This document shows positions 1-13,062 of a DNA stretch of 64,000 nt, in pieces. The DNA lies in contig NC_074717.1 in the NCBI RefSeq assembly GCF_947242115.1, positions 36,569,201-36,633,200 on the forward strand, read 5' to 3'. Both the position numbers and the translations under genes were made by a program. The first letter of the stretch is position 1. Each line of letters opens with the position of its first letter. Origin of the DNA: Biomphalaria glabrata. Its lineage: Eukaryota; Mollusca; Gastropoda; Planorbidae. The notes beneath the pieces were generated by a model. That model was not told the DNA's origin, did not search any database, and saw only the letters and a list, made by a program, of their open reading frames with translations.

Positions 1-1717
1 ATGCATTCATATTAGGTTTATTTGTTCCCCTTCAATTAAAACTTTCAGGAAAGTGTTTATCTTCACTTTTTAAAACTTTTACTGACTTATTGTATAACGA
101 AAACCGTACAGTACAGTTTACATTTTCGTAAAAGAAATAGATCTAAGTCTATACAGTTAGATCTAGATCTTGTAAAAAAATTAAAAAATACATGTTAAGA
201 GTAAATTGACATGCTCGACTAACTATATCAGTATTTTCTCGCCTGACCACTCAACACATAACAAACATTATCGCTTGCTTGTCTTATCATGACCGACTAC
301 ATGTAGCCTTACAGTAACCAGTTTGTTAGAATCTATCGGATATGATCTATTTACTTTTTGGAACAGGGATGAAAATGTTTTTGTTTTTTTCTCGAATTGG
401 TTATTTCTAATGATTTTAGATCTATATATTACTGTACCAGTGACTACGATAGCTATGGACTGGGCCGTCACTCAGCCTAACAGCCACTATAAGAATGAAA
501 CAATACGATTGGTTAGATCTACATTCCCTTTCAGCATTTTTGTGGGAAGTGACATATGCCGATCCCAAAAGCAAAATCTCAAAGAATGACTTTTTTTTTT
601 AGATGTTAAGAGTTTACTGTCTAATTTATTAAATATAAATGTTTTAAGCATTTAAAAAAAATGGTAAAATGTTAACTATTACAACTTTATACGCAGAATT
701 TAAATATGTCAATAACCTAACTTTGAAAAACCATCAGAGTTTCCCTTTAAATATGAAAGGTGAAGACTTGTAACATATACAAAGTATATCTTAGTGCAAG
801 CTTGTAAATAACAATTTTTTTGGTAACAAAGCTTGGTTTCTATTTCATGCAATTAAATAGAATTATCAATTATCATCATACTCAAAGCAGACTTGCTGGA
901 TCATGTTTTGGGGACAACTTGGAATTTGAGCAATATTGACTTAAGATTAAAAGCATAACATGAGTAAAAGCTAGTAATTAAAATATTTAGTCCTGATTAC
1001 ACTGTTGACAGAGGAACAATTATTCTTTGTCTGCTGTTGACAGCTGGACCACTGTTCTTTGTCCTCCTAATAAAACCTAATAGAATTATCTTGATGTTTG
1101 TGATTGCATCCCTACCTTATATTTGTAACAACATCTCACAGCAAGAGTTTTATCTGTTTTCTTGGTTTCAAGGGTTAAATTTGGCAGTGGCTGGAGAAGA
1201 AAGTAACAAAATTTGAGGTTAAAACAATTCAGTTCAGTATTGAGTTCAATTAGGATTTACCTTCTATATATATTACTTGGAGATAGTAACAGACTCATTA
1301 GTTCTGTAACTACTACATCAAGCTAGCAGTCAATCCAAACAGTTCAAACTTGGGATGTAACAAGATGTTAAGCCTTACTACAAACACTTTGAAATCAGAT
1401 ACAACCATTAAGCACTTAGTCTATTCCGATTTGAAAAAAAATTTAATTAAAAATATTGTCTGTTAAAGGAAAGATTTTTTTTAAAAAGTGGAAAATATTT
1501 TTTTAAACCTAATTATTATATCACATTTTTCTAAAGCTTTGTTTGATAGTATATGTTATTACAAAACAAAAGAAATAAATATTTAGACATTTTTTTTAAA
1601 TGGTCTGACTCATTCACATTGTCTCATTCAACCTTGATGAACACATTTGGAAAGTCTAAAAATAAAAAGAACACCCAGGTTTGACTGTTCCCTTGACACT
1701 CAGACAACAAACATTTC
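1..1717. other. 3' flank of UTP4, no gene recognised
   Basis: AT-rich sequence downstream of the UTP4 stop. I looked on the minus strand for the conserved C-terminal tail of UTP4 (a hydrophobic stretch, then a lysine-rich end) and did not find it. Short open frames at 268-589 resemble nothing I know and overlap on both strands. The stretch may hold the UTP4 3' UTR. Confidence 0.4.
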
Positions 1718-4700
1718 TCAGTTCTCAATGGCAATCACCTTAGTTTTATCTAGCACACACAAAGCATTGGAAGTATGGAAAATTATTTTCTGTGGATCTC
1801 CAGGGCTGAAGGCAATGTTCTGGATGTAGCGCAGTGGCTTCAGCCAATTCTTTCCAAAACTCTCACTGTTTTCACGACTCCATTGCGTGTAGTTTTTTTT
1901 AACTACATCAAATTCATAAATCTGTATATAAAAAAAAAATTAATACAAAATTGTAAAGCTATTTAAACAACATTTGTGGGAATACAAAAAGATTGTATGC
2001 GACTATAAGCTGAATGTTCCATCTATTAGTCAATATTTGAAGATGGTGTCAAGCAAAAAGTGCAACAAGCAACAGAGTTTTAAAATGAGAGCTTTAAAAT
2101 GTTCAAATTAGGTTACTAATCAAAGGCTCTTTGACCAGGAATCCAAGCCAGCTTTTTGACCCAGAAAGTAAAAGGGCTTTGTATCTAGTCAGCTGAAAAC
2201 AACACAAGTACAAATATCTCTGTGCACATAATTACCAGTACTCAAAAGATGCTAATATTGTTTCAAGGTTAAAATAAAATCAAGTCCTTTTTTTTAAAAT
2301 AACATAAGCTACTTCTCTTTTTAATTTTTTTTTGTAAACATAAAATTGATTCTGTATTGGAATAAGTTCATTTGGGGAAGACAGAAATTCCATGATCTGC
2401 AAGACAAACTGGTCAAAAACTATAAATGTTGATGTCAAATTAAATATTGATGTCAATCTGACAACTCATAATTATAGTAAAAACAGAAATGGCTGCAGGG
2501 ACCCAAATATTTACCATCAAATGATTTTTTTTTTTACAAAAGCTGCTCAGTTGACCACTGAGCAGATATATTTGGTCAAAGTTCAATAACTCCCAAAACA
2601 CGTGTGACAAGGTAGCTGCATAAGGTGATACTCACTGAATGGTTGCAATAAGCCAGAACTAAGACACAGCTGTGAGGAGAGAAGGTCAAGGCACTGACTT
2701 GTGAACTCTGAACTGGACATGAGCAGATGTGCTGAAATAAATGGCAATGAACCATGTCAATATGTTCCTATTTTAATGTTAAACAAAATAAGATTATGAA
2801 GAGATACTGTGCTATTTATTAGGTGACACTGGAGACAAATCATACTTATATGTTCTGCGTTTAGATTCCAGCCTTGTTAAAAATACACTGATTTTAAGAA
2901 TATCACTCTTCATGGTTATCAGATTATCTTTTTCTTTTAATATACTTTTTATCCTGCTTGTTAATATTTGCTTTCGAGTAGTTTTAACGGATCACTTCAT
3001 TTAATCATCTTTGACAAATAAGTAAAAGGTGGCAAAAAACAACAACACGAAGAACAAAATGTAAGAACCACCGTCCTTTAAACATCTTTTTCCTGAAACT
3101 TTAAGCAGTAATATTTACATTTAAGTAAGTCAGTGTTTCCCATTTGTCCTTAACAGAACACTTCACACATTCTGAGTATTTAGCGTAACACTTTCCCAAT
3201 TTTTTTTTTACAGAGATTAATTCCTGTGGTAGCCTACTAGTTATTCCAGTACTTCATGGAACACTTATTCAGACCCAGTGGAACACTAGGATTTTGTAGT
3301 GTTAAACAGTGCACAAAACGTATCATATACCTTTTAAAAAGCAAAGCATATCAACACCTCTATTTCCTACAGCAGATACACACAAAAGCTGACTTTAGTT
3401 TTACCACCATGTATGCCCGTACAAATCAAATAAAAAGATTTAATACGCAGTTCGTGCTAATTTGCAAATATTAAATAATAAAGCAAACTTTTATTTTCAT
3501 TTTTTTTTTGTATGCATGACTGTTCTTTCTAGGATTAGAGCCTTTAAAAGAAACAAAAATTAAATGGTGACAAAACAATGTAGGAGCATTATGACAATGT
3601 CTGTAGAAAAATATTCATGCTGTCAGATTCCTACATAACACAAGATCTTCTATACATAGATATTGTACCTGGTAGTTTTTCATACTGTAAATGTGAACTT
3701 CATGGTTGATGGTTGCTACAGCCAAATGTTGGTCATCTGGGCTGATGGTCAGTCTGTGAATCAATGATTCTGTCGAGTAGACAAATGCTCAATTATTAAA
3801 GAAAAAAACTATCCAGACTGGCTACAATGCAAAATGTACATACAATTGTCTAACCTAGTCAACTAACAAATATAGACAAATCAATTAGAATATGTAATCA
3901 CTAAAGTAAGGGGTATCTTGGAATAATCTCTGATTAATTTTACCTACTATAAGAGATCAAATGAAATTTAAAAAAAATCTTCATTAAATAATATTAAAAA
4001 ACAACTTTCAAACACACGACTGGGAAATGTGTTGTATTACTTCAATAGTTAAACTTGAATAAAATATACAAAATGAATAGCTAGAGTTGCTCCTGGTAAA
4101 TATAACAATCAAATGATGTAGAAATAACTGTGAATAAGTTAAAACCTTGTCTACAGTTTCTTTTTCTTCTTTTTTACATTTCCAAAATTTTCTTCTGAAT
4201 TCAGGAATGAATTAGTCCTTGATAGCTTAAATTCCGTCTAAGCCTCGTAACTTGAAAGATGAGCCTCTTTTTTAGTAGGTTTGGTGTCCTATTTTAAGAC
4301 ACTCACAAATTGGTAAACTTCTTGATTGAGCTTGAAGTGATTTTTTTTTGCATGCATCTCCTCAGAAACTTTACCCTTAGTAAGTATGAGTCATGTGACA
4401 CTTTACAAAAACCTCCTAAAGACAAGATCAGTAAGCAGAAAAGTAGCAGCAGAAAGAAGGCAAACTTCTTGGAGGCAGGTAGCAGAAGTTGATTAAATGG
4501 AGCAGGTTCAATCTAACAAAATTTCCCTGGAAACCTACCTGAAGCTCTGTTGAAAGCATGTATTTCTCCAGTGGAAACCTTAACGACCTGAATAGATCCT
4601 GTTATTAAGACGGCTACAAGATGTGATCCATCAGACGTGAACATAAGATGATGTGCAGGATGAGCAAATGTACACTTGACTTTCTTTAAAGTCACACTGG

Positions 4701-7700
4701 TTGGGGTCTCACTCTGTATGCAATACAACAAACTTATTTTACAATAAGCCTAAGGACATTATTTAAATTTATAAAAAAAATGGATTCTGATTTTAAAAGT
4801 TATACTTTCAAAATTCAAACGATTGGAACAGAAAGTTGATAAGGTTTGAAAATTCAATTTAGTTTTCAGAAGTTTTACACTTAACAATTTTAAGTCTTTT
4901 CTTTTTTGTAATAAAAAAAAAAATGTTTGAATATTTGAACCATCTTTTAAAATTGTCACATTTTTTAAATCAATTAGTGACTTTCCTCTAAGACCTGCAT
5001 GGCTAAGAACATGAGCCAGCAACCCTTTCTAGGCCCAAGCAATAAATATACACTGAGCATTCTTGGAACAGAATTTGAAGTGGCCCTGCTCAAACTTGCA
5101 GGAATTAGAGTCAAAAGAAACAAAGTATATGTTCAGGCAGATGAGAAACTTGCTATGATTTAGCTGTAATGAAAACAGATCAACTATTAATTATTGAATG
5201 TACAATTTAATTCAAACATTTTGATTAACTGTAGTGGTATGTGTTCCAGTGGATGGTATGAAGGATGGAGAAAAAAGGTGGATTTGTATAAACAACAGGC
5301 CACTTTATGGAATATACTCATGCATAAGCAAAATATCAATCCCAGAGTTGACCTTCTTATTACTGGAAAAGTAAGATTTAAGGATAAAGTAGTACTAGGA
5401 GAAGCAATGGGAAAAGACCAGTAAAGATTTGTGAAATGAACTGTCTTTAATGGTACCTTATTAAATCACTAAGATAAAAGGACAGCCTTAAACTCTCATG
5501 GACAAGTGCAAAACGGTAGAACCTAACCTAAACCCAAACTGATAACATCATGATAAATGGTAAGAAGAACTTTACTAAATAAATGTTTGGTAGTAGTGGC
5601 AACAGACATGATTACAACCTGGTTGTTTGCAGATTGTTTTGAACTGCAGTAATTATAACGTTTGGTAAGTCAACCTTTTATACGATAAATAAATCAGAAA
5701 TGGTTTTGTCTATCTCTGCTGATGTCATTAAAAATGTAGAAATTCACAGTATTTATTAACAGAAATTAAAAATTTGCAACCTTCAAACCTGTTCTTCTAC
5801 ACCATAGAAGATATTTTCATTTTCTATTAAATCACTTTTATGTACAGGAATTTAGGTCAAAGCAAACAAATAAAAGACATACTCCAAAGAGTATCTTCAA
5901 TGTCAAAATAAATAACTACAAATCTAGTGTCAAAGTCTACTTACTATTAAGAGATCAAAGACTCGAACTCCCCTGACATCAGAAAATGCTATAACACCGT
6001 TGTTAGATATAGTACTACACAGTATCTCATGACCATCTCTGGCATCTAGTCTGACCAATCGAATTCTTTTCTCTATTAAAGGCAGCATGCCACGAGTTTC
6101 AGCTAAAAAAAAATGGTTATATAGATGTGGGTTTTTTTTTGTTTTCAAATGCTACATAAGTAGATTTTTTACAGCTTTTAATTTTATGCTTTAATTTGTA
6201 ATTTGTGGATTTGTAATGAATTAATTCTTTGTTTTCATGGCAAATGGCCTAAATAATGAACCATATTAAATTTCTTGCATATGACATACAGACCTGCCTA
6301 CCAAAAAAAGTCCAAATGCGTAACACTTACGGTCAAAATGCGTATTTTGGCACCAGAATACGTAACACTTACGTGATCCTCTATTTTGTCATATATATAT
6401 TAGATGTCATGATTAGATCTACTATCTAAATCTAGATCAATAGAGATGATATCTAGACTAGATCTGGATCTATGTCTATATAATGAATATAATCTACTCT
6501 AGATCTGGGCTCAAAAGTGTTACCGGTGCCGTGGATCCGCTAGATCCAAACTTTCGTGGGCCTACCTTCATACTTGATCTATTCTATACTAAGACTAAGA
6601 ATCTAGTCTAGATCTAGACTAGATGGTAGTAGATGTTATCGATCTAGATCTAGTCAATCTAAATTCTAAATCATACTAGATCTAGATCTATAACTAGTTT
6701 GTAGGGTAATGTAGAGAGAGAATCATAACGTAATGACTAGCTAGACTCGAGCTAGATCTATTCCTGTATAACAAGTTATCTAGATTCTTGATCTAGAATC
6801 CAGATCTAGATATCTACAGTGTCACTCAATGTGTTTTGAATCGATAGCTCTTCGATTTTTTTTTCTATACAAATGAATACGAGAATCAGGAATGCACCAA
6901 CATAATTAATTTCTACTCATGAACTTACAAAAAAAAAAAAAAAAAGTCACGTTGGTGTATCAGCTAACTGACGGTACCAACCTGGTACCAGCCCGCCACT
7001 CCCTCACTCTCTCGTTCTTCATTTCTAGACATCTAATTGCTATTAAGTACCAATCAATGTATAGATCTGGGCACATTGTGTTCACCCCACCTTTTCTGTT
7101 TCGCCCCTCTCCCCACAGGTGGGCTAAGCGTGACCTCCGTGACCGCTTGTAAGCTAGTCTAGAGAGGAGAAAAAAAAAGCATACGAAATGCGTAACGCGA
7201 CGGGTTAAATGCGTATTTGCGTACTGGCGGTCATTTTTGGGAGATTTTGCGTAACGAATACGCATTTTGCGTAACGGTAGGCAGGTCTGGACATATAATG
7301 CTGTTGTTAATTTTATACTTCCAATGCAAGAATTTCTGATATTTATATATATATACATATACTTAACTTTTATTTCAGAAATGGCTCTTAACAATTTTCT
7401 ACTTTTTGTTTCAAGGTTATATCTCTTAAAAAAAAAAGAGTTAACTTGCACCACTAAGAAAGCACAAATCTGGAAGTTATAATTGTTAAAAATATTTAAC
7501 TATTTTAAAATGAAATTTAGCTTCACATTTCTAGTAAGGTTATAACGAGCCATTCTGAAAATATGCTATAGTACACTTTAAGTATTTTAAGTGAATCAGG
7601 TTACATATACAGTTATACTGTACACTAGATTATTATAATGAGGTTTGATAATTTTAGTGAAAAACAGACTCTAACTTAGGTTATGACTCACCAGATGGAG

Positions 7701-10700
7701 CTTTAGCTGCCCCTAGCCGCCAGACTTCAATGTAGTTCTGATACTGCAGCTGAACCAAGTTCTTTGTTTTTGCTACATGACAAACTCCAGGCTGTTAAGA
7801 CAAGATTATCAAAAGGATTTGATATTTGATACTTTGGATTTGTGGCACATCTGCACAATTTAGGCCATAAAGGAAATCTTTCTTATTTATTCAGGCTGTG
7901 AGATTAACAATCCAAAATTCAATCTGATAGATCTAATTACCAAAAGATGCACACAAATAATATAAAATGTTACTAAGTTGAAACTCACTGGTGGTAATGG
8001 TGCCACTTCAGACACTGTCTGTTTACCCTTGACCTTAGTGACCCACATTAAAGTGTCAACACCTGAAACATAAAGTAAGTGACTCTCCATTATTTAACCA
8101 CAATTCAAACAGTTAACAATAATACATTTTATTTTGAGATTGACATTTTTACAAATTCCATTGACTATGTTTAAGATACATCCCAGTGAGTTTTAATTGA
8201 TATAAGTTTTGAGGATACATTTCTAAGAACAAAATTCCTTTGGGTGTAAGGGTTATTCTGTATTTCTGCCATGTCACCTGAAATTGTTGTTTACATTTAT
8301 GGCCTCATTTTGATTTCACTGATATTTGCATTTAAAAATGGTCTAGAGCTATAAATTTTTAATTTATAAAAAATGTTACACTAATTCACTAATTGATATG
8401 ATTTTTTTAAGCTTAAAGTGGGTCACAGTAAGGAACAATCCCATTAGAAAAAGAACAATTCTTAAATGAACGAGTTCTGATGGTAGATAAAAGGGAAAAG
8501 GAATTATTTTTATTTAACAAGATAATTATAGAACTAAAACAATGATAAGCCTAACATATGACTGTCAATAGACAGACAGCAATCTTTTGTTCTAAAAGCT
8601 TACCTCCAGAAACCACACTATCATTTGCATATGCCAAAGCCCTAATGTCATGTGTGTGCCGAGAGTGCAAGCGTTGATGAACCCACCTCTTCCGCTCTGA
8701 TACCGGGTCGGCTGCATGTAAAGTGAATTGGAAAAGTGTTGAGTCTACGCCTCCAGTGTAAACTTTTGTTTCATCCTAAATAAATAAAAGAAAAATTATT
8801 AACACTGTTAAGTAACATGAAGTCCCCAAAATGTGTCCTCTGATTATGTAGTTGAAAATAAAGTGCCAAAAAATCTCAAAATGATTTTCATGAATAAAGT
8901 CTTGTTAAACAATGGTCAAGGGAGACATCCAAACCACAAGTACATCAATTAGTAAGCAAGAAAGTAGCTTTTACGATTATTGTAATCAAATGTATTTACC
9001 TGACTCAGACATAGACTCAAAGTAATAAATGTATTTACCTGACTTAGACATAGACTCAAAATATCTGCTTTGTGACATTCAAAAGTCTAAAAAAGGAAAA
9101 AAAGGAACAAAGATAAGCAAACAAATATATCATGATAAAATGAATATGATAGTAATATAATATGAATTAATCTTTAAAAAAAAAAAAGAAGCGATATGTC
9201 AAAAAATCATTGCTATTTACACATTATTACACTAATGAAATGAAACATATTTGCGAATTACTTTCATTTGTGTAGATTCTTTCCCATTCCAGAATGTCAC
9301 AATGCCCCGAGAGTCACCACTGATAATTGTGAAATCTCTGCCGAAAGAAAAAAGAATAAGTATTAACAAATGTTTAACCTTTAATGTGCATAGTCTGTGT
9401 TAAATTTAACATTACTGCTATACCATGGCAACACCATTGATCCCAAGTATATCAGCATTTGCCATTCCTTTGACTAGATCAGCTGCGTGGACAGAGGTAA
9501 CTGCTGCTAATGACCAGGCACTCATTTCTATAAAATGATAGTCACTATTCAAATGAAGGAGGCCATAATAATAGTTGATATGCATCTTAGAGATGCCGCT
9601 AATTTATACATTTTACCAGACTCCATTAGATAGTAAAGTGGAATAGAAAAGAGCTTCTTGATGCCAACTCAGCAATGTAATAGTTCTCTTATCAATCCAC
9701 TTGGGTATCACAAAGCTTAGGGCTTAAGTGTGCAGAAATTGAGAAATTGTTCAAATTTCAAACACAACTTTTGTCTTAAGAATTTTATAGTTAGTCTCAG
9801 TATGAGCATGTATTTATTTATTTATGCACATTAGATCATCAAATTATTGCCAACAACAACAAAAATAATTTGGTGTAATACCAGTATTACACGGACAATT
9901 CTAATTTTCACTAACTCATGATATTATCACTCAGTCAAATACCACCTGCTGAATAGAGGTTCTTTACTTAGAAGACAGAATTTCTACAGTTATAAGATGC
10001 CCAATTATTTATTTCCTGGTCCAATACAACTGTAACCTTTTTAGTTCACAAAGCATTGCAAAGTGCTAGTCAGAAACCTTCCAACGCATCGACTTCTTGT
10101 AAACTTTAATAGCAGTAAAACAAAGAAGTTTCATTTATGTGTTAAAAACAAATTTGACTAATTACAATTCATGACACACTCACTTTGTCACGGCCAGGCA
10201 CCATACTATTGTGTCTTTCTGAAATTTACGTCCCAGTGTCATTCTGCTGATTGGCTGACCAGATTTGACACTCCATTGCCTGATGTTGTTAATACCACCA
10301 GTGATGACTATATTGACACCGTCTTGGTTGTACCAAGCTATTGACAGGATTCTACCTAAAAACATCATAGAAATGTTGTTGGGGGTGGTGGGAGACTTTT
10401 TAAAATAATAATATAAAAATAATGTTTGTAAAAATTTTTAAATTTATTTGCAAAACAGTATTTTTAAAAATACTCTTTTGGCATAGGATAACTGATGTAA
10501 CTCAAGAGTCTTTAAAAACAAAAAATTACTCCTTTTCCAAGGGGGATGTTTACTTCCAATTACAACAAATTAAAGATCTTGTGTTGTTGTTTTTTTAAAT
10601 TTTGATACCCATACATAGTCATAGAAAAAAAAAAAGATTTTGCGTTATGTATGGTTAATAAAACTGCATGATGAGGAAATAATTAAAAAAAAAAAAAAAG

Positions 10701-11974
10701 AAGAAAAATCATGAACATTTGTTTTTAAAAAAAAACAAACAAAAAAAAAAAAAAAAAAAAAAAACAAGATTTAGCTACAAAATAAAATAATTTATTGATC
10801 TTTATGTCACTTGGTTGAGATGAGTTTAGAAAAACGTAAAAAGAAAAAAATGAACATGAAACTCTTACCTTCCTGTTTTCCAAAGCCCCTTGAAAACTCA
10901 ATGTCATCATCTGAAACATCAAACAATGTGACACACCCATCTTCTGTTCCTGCCTGGGAATCAATGATAACAAAAATAATGTGCAGTAGCATGTTTTAGT
11001 TCCCTTTTCAGAGCTCGATCTATGGGGCAAACAATGTAAAGGTCCTATATTTCTGTGGCCCATAGTTAACGAAATAGTCGAGGCCAGCACAATGACCAAC
11101 TGCCTTTACTTCTCCTCAACTAAAGTTAGGTACCCATTAAAGCTGGGTAGACTAAGAGGGGCCCTAAAGATCCTGAAATGAAAAATCTCAGACTTCACAA
11201 GGATTCAACCTGGGACTCCTCATTTTGGAAGTCAAGCGATTTACCATTCAGCCACATGCTTCAGTAGCAGTAGCATATTTTACTTGATCCTAACAGGCCA
11301 ACATCGAGAGGACAAATACCACTAAAAAAATATATTTCTTTCAAATATATATATAATCAATTATAAGTTGATTTTTTCAACATAAAAAATAAGCCTTTAA
11401 AGAAATAAAAAAAAAAAGCTAATGCAGAGAGAGAAAGCATTTATCTAAACAAAAAAATTCAAGATGAAGAGTCTTTTCTAGTAACACACAAGAAAGAATT
11501 TTACTGAAAAATTATTGCCTTTAGAGTGTGACCCTGATTAGCAGATTCTAAAAAAAAATGTAACAAATAGTTTGACATACAGCGATTTGACTTCCTTCTG
11601 CATTTTTGGTCAAACACCAGATAGGACCAGCATTTGCTGAAACAGATTTCTGAAAATATAAATTGTTTGGTTTAAATGATGGTTAAAAATGCTTGAATGA
11701 AGGGTGAACATTACAATTAATTAAAATATTAAATGTCTAGAAGGATAAATACTTCCACAGGTGATCATCTGGTCTAAAATTTCCATAGATATAAGAAGCT
11801 ATTTTTAGCTATGATAAAATTATAACTAGTTATAGGCTGAGGCAATTTATTGACCTTAACAAGTTTTTTAACTAAATCCAGTTCCACAACATTGCCACTG
11901 ATGCCTCCAGCAAAGAGACGACCTTGACACCACAAAAGTGTTTCAACTGAAGCATCTTTATTTCCAGGAAAAAC

Positions 11975-12013
<39 letters not shown>

Positions 12014-12592
12014 CATAGCAAGAGTTAATCATTAACAGCCAGATCAAGTAAATAGTTGCAATTTAATGACTTTTTCTATTGGTAAAAGAGAAGTTTATTT
12101 GTCAAGAACAAGGAAGTAAAGTCTATGTTTAGGATTACAAGAGTTAAAAAGTTGCAATCTAAACTAACAAGAGATACAATTGTAATAGAACAGAAGTGAT
12201 GGACACTATTAGTCCACTCATGAAGACAGAGTGAATCAGACAGTGTTATAAACACAAAAAAATAAGAAGTACAACATACCATTTCTTGATACCAATTCTC
12301 TTTGGTATTCAGTATTTCAACAGTTGCATCAGCTCTTTGTGAGAAGAAGAAAAAATAAGGAAACATGTTCAATAGAATTGAGCAGGTCAAATAAAAGTAG
12401 CAAGGAGACGAAGTCATACATTTCAAACATCTCATTCCATTATACTTCAGTAATAATATGTTGGTCTCACCTAGACAGAGCGATTCTATGTGTTACTTCA
12501 TCATATGCTATACAATTTATAGTCTGGGGCTGATACTCAAAAAATCGAATATGATGAACTTGAAACTTCACTTGTTCCCCTTGATCTGCCAT
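1718..12592 (-). CDS. UTP4: UTP4 (cirhin), WD40 subunit of the small-subunit processome
   Basis: Family knowledge: UTP4 is a nucleolar WD40 protein of the t-UTP/UTP-A complex, needed for pre-18S rRNA transcription and processing. I read 16 exons, in transcript order: 12592-12471, 12334-12280, 11974-11855, 11649-11581, 10953-10869, 10355-10184, 9337-9262, 9086-9039, 8775-8604, 8062-7989, 7791-7692, 6102-5945, 4713-4539, 3769-3669, 2731-2636, 1921-1718. The phases agree throughout and give 608 residues. The start is MADQGEQVKFQVHHIRFFEY, matching the N-terminus of animal UTP4. Conserved stretches include SRADATVEILN, IVWCLAVTKDFTIISGDS, HTHDIRALAY and YTQWSR. The exon 3 donor (GTCAAT) is weak; GTTAAG, 6 bp earlier, is an alternative. 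The human protein has roughly 60 more C-terminal residues. The last exon may therefore splice at AAG|GTGATT (about 1737) to an exon outside the window. It lies head to head with CHTF8. Confidence 0.9.
6289..7289. mobile_element. 1.0-kb non-autonomous DNA transposon in UTP4 intron 11
   Basis: The terminal inverted repeats begin CAGACCTGCCTACC (perfect over 14 bp). GACATA flanks the element directly on both sides (6283-6288 and 7290-7295), a 6-bp target-site duplication. Subterminal regions carry repeated GCGTAAC motifs, and the centre is packed with TCTAGA/AGATCT palindromes. The 164-residue open frame on the minus strand across its right half resembles no transposase. Family is uncertain; a hAT-like group with short duplications is possible. 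Confidence 0.75.
8992..9061. repeat. 39-bp tandem duplication at the end of UTP4 exon 8
   Basis: The last bases of exon 8 and its splice donor are duplicated with a 39-bp offset into the intron. Both copies keep the donor GTAAAT (reading on the minus strand, cuts after 9039 and after 9000). The 39 bases between the two donors are in frame and free of stops. Confidence 0.8.
10999..11258 (-). mobile_element. tRNA-derived SINE, family 1, in UTP4 intron 4
   Basis: Read on the minus strand, the right end is a tRNA-like head. It has an A-box-like segment (ggctgaatggtaaa) and a degenerate B-box (ggttgaatcc). A conserved body follows, ending near 10999 in the complement of gttcccttttcag. The same layout recurs at 24611, 25571, 33520, 53540, 58915, 61745 and 62374. 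Confidence 0.8.
11978..12011 (-). repeat. 34-base homopolymer forming the UTP4 exon 3 polypyrimidine tract
   Basis: An uninterrupted run of 34 A on the plus strand reads as 34 T on the UTP4 strand. It ends directly at the AAG acceptor before exon 3 (11974), so the whole pyrimidine tract of this acceptor is a homopolymer. Confidence 0.85.
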
Positions 12593-12884
12593 TTGTGTAG
12601 ATTTCTTACCACTAAACTTACTTAGAAATGCAAATATCTTCTTGGATCAAAGATAACCTAGGAAAGAGTTCAATAACTAGATTCATTACAATTTAGCCAA
12701 ATAGTAAAATATACAAAACTGGTGAAGTTTTAGGTATAAATTTAGGTTAACTTTCTGTGTTTATTGTTATTGGTAGAAGTGAAAAGTACTAAGCACCATA
12801 TAATAAAAAGTAAAGTAGCTATTATATAAAAAACACTAAACCATATTTTACAAATAGAAAAATGAAACCTAATGAAATACTCAG

Positions 12885-13062
12885 AAAGACACAAAGATAG
12901 AGGCACATTTCTAATTCTATGAGCTAGAACAAATTCGTACAAGTGCTCCTTCTTCCCTAGTGCAATTAGAGAATGGAATGGGTTGTCTGAATCAGCCAGG
13001 ATAACCAACGACATAGCAGAGTTTAAGTCACTGATTCACATGCATGACCAGATTGACACATA
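12885..13062 (+). mobile_element. LINE 3'-terminal fragment, family 5
   Basis: A plus-strand open segment reads SYKCSFFPSAIREWNGLSES and then a frame ending HMHDQIDT and a stop. The FFPSAIREWN motif is the familiar C-terminal end of many reverse transcriptase LINE proteins. Related pieces lie on the minus strand near 31545-31640 and 46790-46960. It sits about 300 bp upstream of the UTP4 start codon. Confidence 0.6.

Noticed and set aside
268-589. Opposed open frames at the left edge
   Set aside because: Low-complexity hydrophobic translations overlapping on both strands; no UTP4 tail or other domain.
5194-5424. 76-residue plus-strand frame within a UTP4 intron
   Set aside because: Antisense to a well-supported gene, no recognisable domain and no splice partner.
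6960-7454. 164-residue minus-strand frame in a UTP4 intron
   Set aside because: It straddles the right end of the 1.0-kb transposon and intron sequence and has no transposase motif.
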